Positions 19,439 to 23,456 of a DNA stretch of 23,456 nucleotides are shown piece after piece; the stretch's first letter is position 1, and every line of letters starts with the position of its first letter. A model generated the notes under the pieces. That model made no database searches, was not told where the DNA came from, and worked only from the letters and a program-made list of their open reading frames with translations. This DNA is from a virus, in IMG/VR virus record IMGVR_UViG_3300028133_000028, positions 1-23,456 of that record; one strand, given 5' to 3'. The translations under genes were made by a program, and so were the position numbers.

Positions 19439-20837
19439 TATGCCATCAATGATCCTACGTCAGTTCTTCACTAATGAAGTTTACATGCGTAGGGTCGTCC
19501 CCTTCATGGACCCAGCATACTTCGAGGGTGTACACCAACACCTGTTCAAAGAGTTTGCGAAGTATGTTGCCAAGTATAATGGTATTCCCTCCCTTGAGTC
19601 TTTCCGTATCTCTCTACAAGAGTCAGACTCTACCATACCAGAGCAGATGTTCAGTCACGCACAGGATGTGCTGCAAGATCTATTCACTAAAGACACGACA
19701 ACCGACTCTGATTGGTTGCTTAATAATACTGAGAAGTGGTGCCAAGACCGAGCATTGTTTAATGCTGTCATGGAGTCTATCTCCATCATCGATGGTAAGC
19801 ACCAATCCCTCACCAAGAACGCGCTGCCCGACATTCTGTCGAAAGCACTATCCGTGACATTTGATACTAACATTGGTCATGATTACCTTGAGAACGCTGA
19901 AAATCGTTATGAGTTCTATCATAGAGTGGAGGAGCGCGTCCCCTTCGACCTAGACTATATGAATAAGATTACTAATGGTGGTCTTCCTAATAAGTCTCTG
20001 AATATCATCCTCGCGGGTACTGGCGTTGGTAAGTCTTTGTTTATGTGCCATTGTGCTGCCGCCGCGCTCTCTCAGGGAAAGAACGTGCTGTATATCACGA
20101 TGGAAATGGCAGAGGAGAAGATTGCTGAGCGAATCGATGCTAATCTGTTGGACACCTCGCTGGACCAGATCAGCACTCTGAGTAAAGATACCTTCGTGAA
20201 AAAGGTCGATAAGATCGCTGCTAAGACGCATGGTAAACTCATCATAAAGGAGTACCCCACATCACAGGCACACTCCGGTCATTTTCGTGCGTTACTGAAT
20301 GAACTGAAACTAAAGAAGAAGTTCGTACCTGACATCGTGTACATCGACTACCTCAACATCTGCGGCAGTTCCAGAGTCAAGATGGGCAGTAGTGTGAATT
20401 CGTATACTCTCGTCAAGAGTATTGCTGAAGAACTTCGTGGGTTAGCAGTGGAGTTCAACATACCCATCATGTCAGCAACTCAGACGACTCGAGCAGGGTA
20501 TGGTTCGTCTGACCCTGGACTGGAGGATACCAGTGAGTCGTTTGGATTGCCAGCGACTGCCGACCTTATGCTTGCGCTGGTGAGCAATGATGAGTTACGG
20601 GCGCTCAACCAGATCATGGTGAAGCAACTGAAGAATCGATATAGTGACCCTGGCCAGCATCAGAGGTTTGTAGTTGGCGTTGATCGACCGAAGATGAAGT
20701 TGTTTGATGTAGAGGATGCTGAGCATGATCTAATCGGCGACATTAAAGATGGTAAGAAGGTCGGAGAGATTGACATACCCATCTTTGATCAGAGCACATC
20801 TGGTAAGAAAATATCTGCTGAAGGATTTAATATATGA
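19428..20837 (+). CDS. 41: replicative DNA helicase, T4 gp41-like (DnaB family)
   Basis: The 469-aa product (T4 gp41: 475 aa) aligns along its length with gp41. It has Walker A AGTGVGKS (196-203), YITMEMAEE with catalytic E226, ERIDANLLDTSLD, the Walker B strand YIDYLNICGS, YTLVKSIAEELRGLAVE, a Q-T-T turn and GLPATADLML. gp41 is the hexameric 5'-3' helicase of the replisome, partnered by a primase. I prefer TTG 19428 because GGAG (19415-19418) is nine bases upstream; ATG 19440 is an alternative with a 21-base gap. The stop overlaps a 32-aa membrane peptide (ATGA). Confidence 0.96.
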   Translation: MTTDMPSMILRQFFTNEVYMRRVVPFMDPAYFEGVHQHLFKEFAKYVAKYNGIPSLESFRISLQESDSTIPEQMFSHAQDVLQDLFTKDTTTDSDWLLNNTEKWCQDRALFNAVMESISIIDGKHQSLTKNALPDILSKALSVTFDTNIGHDYLENAENRYEFYHRVEERVPFDLDYMNKITNGGLPNKSLNIILAGTGVGKSLFMCHCAAAALSQGKNVLYITMEMAEEKIAERIDANLLDTSLDQISTLSKDTFVKKVDKIAAKTHGKLIIKEYPTSQAHSGHFRALLNELKLKKKFVPDIVYIDYLNICGSSRVKMGSSVNSYTLVKSIAEELRGLAVEFNIPIMSATQTTRAGYGSSDPGLEDTSESFGLPATADLMLALVSNDELRALNQIMVKQLKNRYSDPGQHQRFVVGVDRPKMKLFDVEDAEHDLIGDIKDGKKVGEIDIPIFDQSTSGKKISAEGFNI

Positions 20838-20932
20838 GACACCAATTTGACCTCGTAATCTACTTAATGTATGGATTGATCAACCTGCTCTTCTGGGGTT
20901 TGATCGCCACAGGTGTATATTACCTGTTGTGA
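20834..20932 (+). CDS. 32-aa single-pass membrane peptide
   Basis: ATG 20834 overlaps the gene 41 stop (ATGA) and has AAGGA (20821-20825) eight bases upstream. The product is almost entirely one hydrophobic helix after MRHQFD (LVIYLMYGLINLLFWGLIA, then TGVYYLL). The function is unknown. A second tiny membrane peptide lies at 10913, also directly after a replication gene. Confidence 0.6.
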   Translation: MRHQFDLVIYLMYGLINLLFWGLIATGVYYLL

Positions 20933-20934
20933 GG

Positions 20935-20963
20935 TTGACATTTCAACCTAGTTATTGTAGAAT
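20935..20963 (+). promoter_or_regulatory. sigma70-like promoter for the right-hand accessory block
   Basis: TTGACA (20935-20940), a 17-bp spacer and TAGAAT (20958-20963) lie directly after the 32-aa ORF. The predicted start is near 20970. It would drive the run of small genes from 21012 onward. Confidence 0.75.
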
Positions 20964-21011
20964 AGAGTATTGTCGAGTGCGGGCATAGAATAACAGCACG
21001 GGAGAAACAGG

Positions 21012-21203
21012 ATGTATCTCTGTATTTGTAAAGGCGTCAGACCTATGGACTCTGACAAACACCACCTGATAGGAACTGGGTGCGGAAAATGTATCAAACA
21101 AGGAGAATTGGATGGACCCATACCTACACACAGTGATCGCGTTGGTCCTTGTGATGGCAGCATACTACATCGGAAGGATAACAATGGCGTTGCAAAGTCA
21201 TAA
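21012..21203 (+). CDS. small BFD-like cysteine protein (63 aa)
   Basis: GGAGA (21001-21005) lies six bases before ATG 21012. The N-terminus reads MYLCICKGV and a GTGCGKC follows at 21-27, giving C4-x-C6 and C24-x2-C27. This is the C-x-C...C-x2-C pattern of bacterioferritin-associated ferredoxin (BFD) [2Fe-2S] domains, but the spacing between pairs is 17 residues instead of about 31, so most of the helical linker is missing. It may bind iron-sulfur or zinc. The last 31 codons overlap the next gene in another frame, which is unusual; the functional part is the first 35 residues. Confidence 0.6.
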   Translation: MYLCICKGVRPMDSDKHHLIGTGCGKCIKQGELDGPIPTHSDRVGPCDGSILHRKDNNGVAKS

Positions 21204-21351
21204 GCACTACGCTCTTGGTAAATTGGACGGTGCACAGGAATTGCTAGATATACTTGAGGATGAAGGTTCACACAAGCGTAGTGACCTCATAGGTGCAGTT
21301 GCACGATGGTACGAAAACAAAATAGAAGAGGAAGATAACGATGAATTATGA
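21112..21351 (+). CDS. small membrane-anchored protein (79 aa)
   Basis: AGGAGA (21101-21106) lies five bases before ATG 21112. An N-terminal hydrophobic helix (about residues 6-24, HTVIALVLVMAAYYIGRIT) is followed by a soluble helical part (ALGKLDGAQELLDILEDEG) and an acidic C-terminus. It probably faces the cytoplasm, anchored in the inner membrane. I know no family. It overlaps the BFD-like gene by 92 bases upstream and the next gene by 11 bases. Confidence 0.75.
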   Translation: MDPYLHTVIALVLVMAAYYIGRITMALQSHKHYALGKLDGAQELLDILEDEGSHKRSDLIGAVARWYENKIEEEDNDEL

Positions 21352-21619
21352 AGTTGGAGATATTGTAACGGTTGTAACCCCAGTTGGTGAGATCGTAGGA
21401 CGTCTCAAAGAGATCGCAGACTGGGCAATTACCTTATCCCGCCCACGCTTGTTTGTAGCGCAGGAAGGTGGACAAGGGTTTGCCCCTGGAGTCTGTATGA
21501 CTGGAGAGATGCACCCTGAAGAAGTGACGTTCTACAAGACAGCAATTGTCTGTACGTTACTGACTCACGATGATCTTGCAACAGGTTGGACCGAGGCGAC
21601 CTCGAGTATTGTCCTGTGA
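21341..21619 (+). CDS. small beta-rich hypothetical protein, possibly Sm-like (92 aa)
   Basis: The N-terminus YEVGDIVTVVTPVGEIVGRL, followed by WAITLSRPRLFV, looks like the paired strands of an Sm/LSm or SH3-type barrel, a fold predicted for other small proteins of marine phages. The rest (GFAPGVCMTG, EVTFYKTAIVC) continues in strands. No catalytic motif is visible. GAGGAAG lies upstream of ATG 21341, within the end of the preceding gene. The stop overlaps the next gene (GTGA). The Sm-like call is structural inference only. Confidence 0.7.
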   Translation: MNYEVGDIVTVVTPVGEIVGRLKEIADWAITLSRPRLFVAQEGGQGFAPGVCMTGEMHPEEVTFYKTAIVCTLLTHDDLATGWTEATSSIVL

Positions 21620-21804
21620 ATGGGAAAGGCGACAAGCGCAGACCAGAGGACCAGTCCAAGATAGACTCTAACTGGGACAGGATCTTTGGTAAGAAAGAAC
21701 TATCGATGTGGGTACACGACTGTGCCCACAACGGTAAACACATGGTCGAATCTGGTGCACCCTGTAACTGGTGTGGTCTAAACGAACAAGGAGAATCCGA
21801 CTAA
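21616..21804 (+). CDS. small NGKGDKRRP-type phage protein with cysteine cluster (62 aa)
   Basis: GTG 21616 overlaps the previous stop (GTGA) and gives the N-terminus MNGKGDKRRP, a start seen in many small phage proteins, followed by NWDRIFGKKE. An upstream TTG at 21586 would add ten residues with no such match and is rejected. The C-terminus has HDCAHNGKHM and then CNWCG, so three Cys plus His residues could form a small zinc site. Function unknown. Its TAA stop overlaps the next start (TAATG). Confidence 0.75.
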   Translation: MNGKGDKRRPEDQSKIDSNWDRIFGKKELSMWVHDCAHNGKHMVESGAPCNWCGLNEQGESD

Positions 21805-22346
21805 TGAAGATGACAGCACTAGCGTGTGTACTTGTAGGCACTGTGATTGCTATACTGAGTGTGATTGCCGCTGATGTATCGGCACAGAACTTACAAGGAG
21901 ACAACTGGAATAGCGGCAACGACCCCACTGGCGCTCCGTTCCTTGCATACCCACACAGTGAAGCACAGATCATGGTGCTGTTTGGATACCAGCAGAGCGA
22001 AGATTGTACCGACGTCAAGTTAATAGTGACTAATGTGTTCGATTATTACCCACTAGAGAGTGCAACCGTGAGAGGTGTGTTCGGGTTTCCGTACACAGAG
22101 ACCGAAGCAGACATGCCACCGACTGAGGCGACAATTACTACCCGATCGGGCAAGTTATTCATAACTGCTCTTTATACCCCATCTGATTTGTTCTATCGAG
22201 AGTTATTTAACGCAGAAAACATATCGTGGAGAGACCAGTCTTTCCCCGCTGACTATAACGCAGTGATCCCTATGGATGGGTTTAACGATTCATTCAACGA
22301 TATGATCTCTGAATGCATACTGGTCTACACAGGAGATCCGGTATGA
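21804..22346 (+). CDS. exported protein with signal peptide (180 aa)
   Basis: AAGGAGA (about 21789-21795) precedes ATG 21804, which overlaps the upstream stop. The first 27 residues form a signal peptide: MKM, a hydrophobic core (ALACVLVGTVIAILSVIAA) and a likely cleavage after DVSA, before QN. There is no lipobox, so the mature 153-aa protein should be periplasmic or secreted. It is acidic, with two Cys far apart (C67 and near the C-terminus) that could form a disulfide, and beta-like stretches (KLIVTNVFDYYPLESATVRGV). I know no homologous family. A start at 21771 would precede the signal peptide with a basic leader and is less likely. Confidence 0.75.
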   Translation: MKMTALACVLVGTVIAILSVIAADVSAQNLQGDNWNSGNDPTGAPFLAYPHSEAQIMVLFGYQQSEDCTDVKLIVTNVFDYYPLESATVRGVFGFPYTETEADMPPTEATITTRSGKLFITALYTPSDLFYRELFNAENISWRDQSFPADYNAVIPMDGFNDSFNDMISECILVYTGDPV

Positions 22347-22669
22347 CCTCGGATAACAATACAGGTAAGTTTGACGAAGGGTTTGATTGGGGATTTACAG
22401 CAGTAACCCTAGACGAGTTGGATGTAATCCAAGAGACCACTGCCCAACTAGAGGAAACAGGCGCCAAACTGCAAGAGTCCGACGCAGAGTCAAGCGATCT
22501 ACGCGATCGACTCGACAAGGTGTACGCTGCTATCCAACCTCTGTTGAATAATCTACGGGCAGACCGTGATAAGGACTATATTTACTGGAAAGGGGACGAC
22601 AGGCACAGGAAGATCGAACAGTTCTCCGATATGTTAGATTCACTCTACGCAGGAACATCAGACTCCTAA
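22343..22669 (+). CDS. conserved-type phage hypothetical protein with central coiled coil (108 aa)
   Basis: ATG 22343 overlaps the previous stop (ATGA), with AGGAG a few bases upstream (about 22331-22335). The protein has an acidic N-terminus with FDEGFDWGFTAVT, a helical heptad-like stretch (about 28-62) and a C-terminal DKVYAAIQPLLNNL followed by DKDYIYWKGDDRHRKIEQF. That last block resembles a short motif (KDYIxWP..R..KI..F) I associate with small hypothetical proteins of marine T4-like phages. No function is known. The TAA stop is part of a CTAAATAG late-promoter-like motif. Confidence 0.75.
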   Translation: MTSDNNTGKFDEGFDWGFTAVTLDELDVIQETTAQLEETGAKLQESDAESSDLRDRLDKVYAAIQPLLNNLRADRDKDYIYWKGDDRHRKIEQFSDMLDSLYAGTSDS

Positions 22670-22673
22670 ATAG
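22666..22673 (+). promoter_or_regulatory. late-promoter-like motif CTAAATAG upstream of the lipoprotein gene
   Basis: CTAAATAG at 22666-22673 is the same eight bases as at 10414-10421 and again contains the TAA stop of the upstream gene. The lipoprotein ATG lies 63 bp downstream. The 67-bp gap between the genes holds no other signal I can support. Confidence 0.4.
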
Positions 22674-22736
22674 TTCCGGCGGCGCACGGAGTGTCGTTCA
22701 ACAAATACATTAACTCAGATGTCACGGGAGTCGACT

Positions 22737-23456
22737 ATGAGAGTTTTAACAGTATTTGTGACGATTGTTTTACTTAATGGATGTCTAGACGAAACGCATA
22801 CACCTACAGTATACTCCAACCCTGTTCAAATTGACTCCAACCCTGCCATCTCACCACAAACCACTGCATGTCTAGAAGTAAGTGGCGCTGGGGCAAAGTT
22901 CGATCAATTCACGCAGGTTATCAATAACCTCAGATCTAGTGGGCAATCACTTTGCGATGAAGCACCAACTCTAGAGGTTACCATTTCTGGTACGGGTGCG
23001 AGGTTTCGCCAAGTTACCGTTGAAGTCAACTACCATCAACAGGATGAACCACTCGATTGGACTTATGCAGTCAGCATGGGAATTGCGACTCGCACTGACA
23101 ATGGTCTCAGTATTGTGGGCGATGGTCGTGTCGGTGATGGTATTCTTACGATACAGGGAGAGGAATATCTCTTCACTATAGAAGATGACCCCATATGCGA
23201 ACCAATCAAGTTAAGCGGTTCTTCATACAGTGACTGTGATGGATATTTGATCAGTTCTGTGACTGCCAGAGCGCATAATAAGGAAAATGCCGAGACGTAC
23301 TTGGACTGGATCTGGTACGGCAACGAGGACACCACAGTAGTCACGTGGGAGATTGCTTTCTGGCAGTACAATGCAGATAGAGAGGAAGACACCATTATCA
23401 CAGACGAGGATGCACGGTCGTACAAGAAGGCAGTTGACATGATTGCCTCCATGAAC
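22737..23456 (+). CDS. lipoprotein with internal repeat, 3'-incomplete
   Basis: GGGAG (22726-22730) lies six bases before ATG 22737, and the frame is open for 240 codons to the right edge. Residues 1-15 form a short signal peptide ending in the lipobox LNG-C16, so the mature protein should be lipid-anchored. After a Pro/Thr/Ser-rich tether (about 17-42) the sequence repeats a beta motif: CLEVSGAGAKFDQFTQV, then TLEVTISGTGARFRQVTVEV. This is followed by YSDCDGYLISSVTARAH and a Trp-rich stretch (LDWIWYGNED, VTWEIAFWQY). Phage lipoproteins can block superinfection or alter the host envelope, but the role here is unknown. Confidence 0.75.
   Translation, partial: MRVLTVFVTIVLLNGCLDETHTPTVYSNPVQIDSNPAISPQTTACLEVSGAGAKFDQFTQVINNLRSSGQSLCDEAPTLEVTISGTGARFRQVTVEVNYHQQDEPLDWTYAVSMGIATRTDNGLSIVGDGRVGDGILTIQGEEYLFTIEDDPICEPIKLSGSSYSDCDGYLISSVTARAHNKENAETYLDWIWYGNEDTTVVTWEIAFWQYNADREEDTIITDEDARSYKKAVDMIASMN

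Noticed and set aside
1-23456. CRISPR arrays, insertion sequences, integrase or att sites
   Set aside because: I saw no regularly spaced repeats, transposase or integrase motifs, or terminal inverted repeats. A tRNA is present, but it is phage-encoded and I found no duplicate of its 3' end.

Overview
This window is almost certainly part of a large T4-like (Tevenvirinae-type) tailed-phage genome. All supported genes lie on the + strand, are tightly packed, and are often joined by ATGA, GTGA, TTGA or TAATG stop/start overlaps. Six core T4 replication genes are recognisable from their protein motifs, and in T4-like order: sliding clamp (45), clamp-loader large subunit (44), clamp-loader small subunit (62), RegA translational repressor, family B DNA polymerase (43), and further on UvsX recombinase and the gp41 replicative helicase. 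CobS/CobT-like genes, thyX, a nucleotide-sugar dehydrogenase and a DUF3310-like gene are the sort of cargo found in marine T4-like phages. There are no photosynthesis genes here. The host is not identifiable; sigma70-type promoters, signal peptides and a lipobox suggest a Gram-negative bacterium.

Layout. 1-3300: VWA/MIDAS protein and MoxR-like AAA+ ATPase (CobT/CobS-like pair). 3300-5250: tandem promoters, a possible leader peptide, sliding clamp, a small unknown protein, a GT2-like glycosyltransferase. 5250-5720: a 56-aa protein whose 3' end overlaps a tRNA-Pro(UGG), then a repeat-bearing spacer. 5720-7640: a complete-looking beta-ketoacyl-ACP synthase and a second GT2. 7640-10890: gp44, a NUMOD3-type protein, a short NAD-dependent epimerase, a small unknown, gp62 and RegA. 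10900-14450: a tiny membrane peptide, a third glycosyltransferase-like protein, gp43. 14450-16960: an archaeo-eukaryotic-primase-like protein, a DUF3310-like protein, ThyX, a SAM methyltransferase. 17000-20940: a truncated UDP-sugar dehydrogenase, UvsX, a small unknown, gp41, a 32-aa membrane peptide. 20940-23456: small accessory genes, including a mini-BFD-like Cys protein, a membrane protein, a zinc-ribbon-like protein, an exported protein, and a lipoprotein that runs off the right edge.

Two regulatory themes stand out. First, nine sigma70-like promoters precede or lie within gene modules, eight of them with exactly a 17-bp spacer; one inside gene 43 is a perfect TTGACA-N17-TATAAT. Second, a TAAATAG motif occurs three times, each time built on the TAA stop codon of the upstream gene, and resembles the T4-type late promoter. 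Functionally, the classic 45-44-62-regA-43 cassette has been opened up, and lipid and sugar enzymes (ketoacyl synthase, three glycosyltransferase-like proteins, epimerase, dehydrogenase, methyltransferase) sit between replication genes. My best reading is a dispersed surface-glycan/lipid-modifying cargo co-expressed with DNA replication. That reading is inference.
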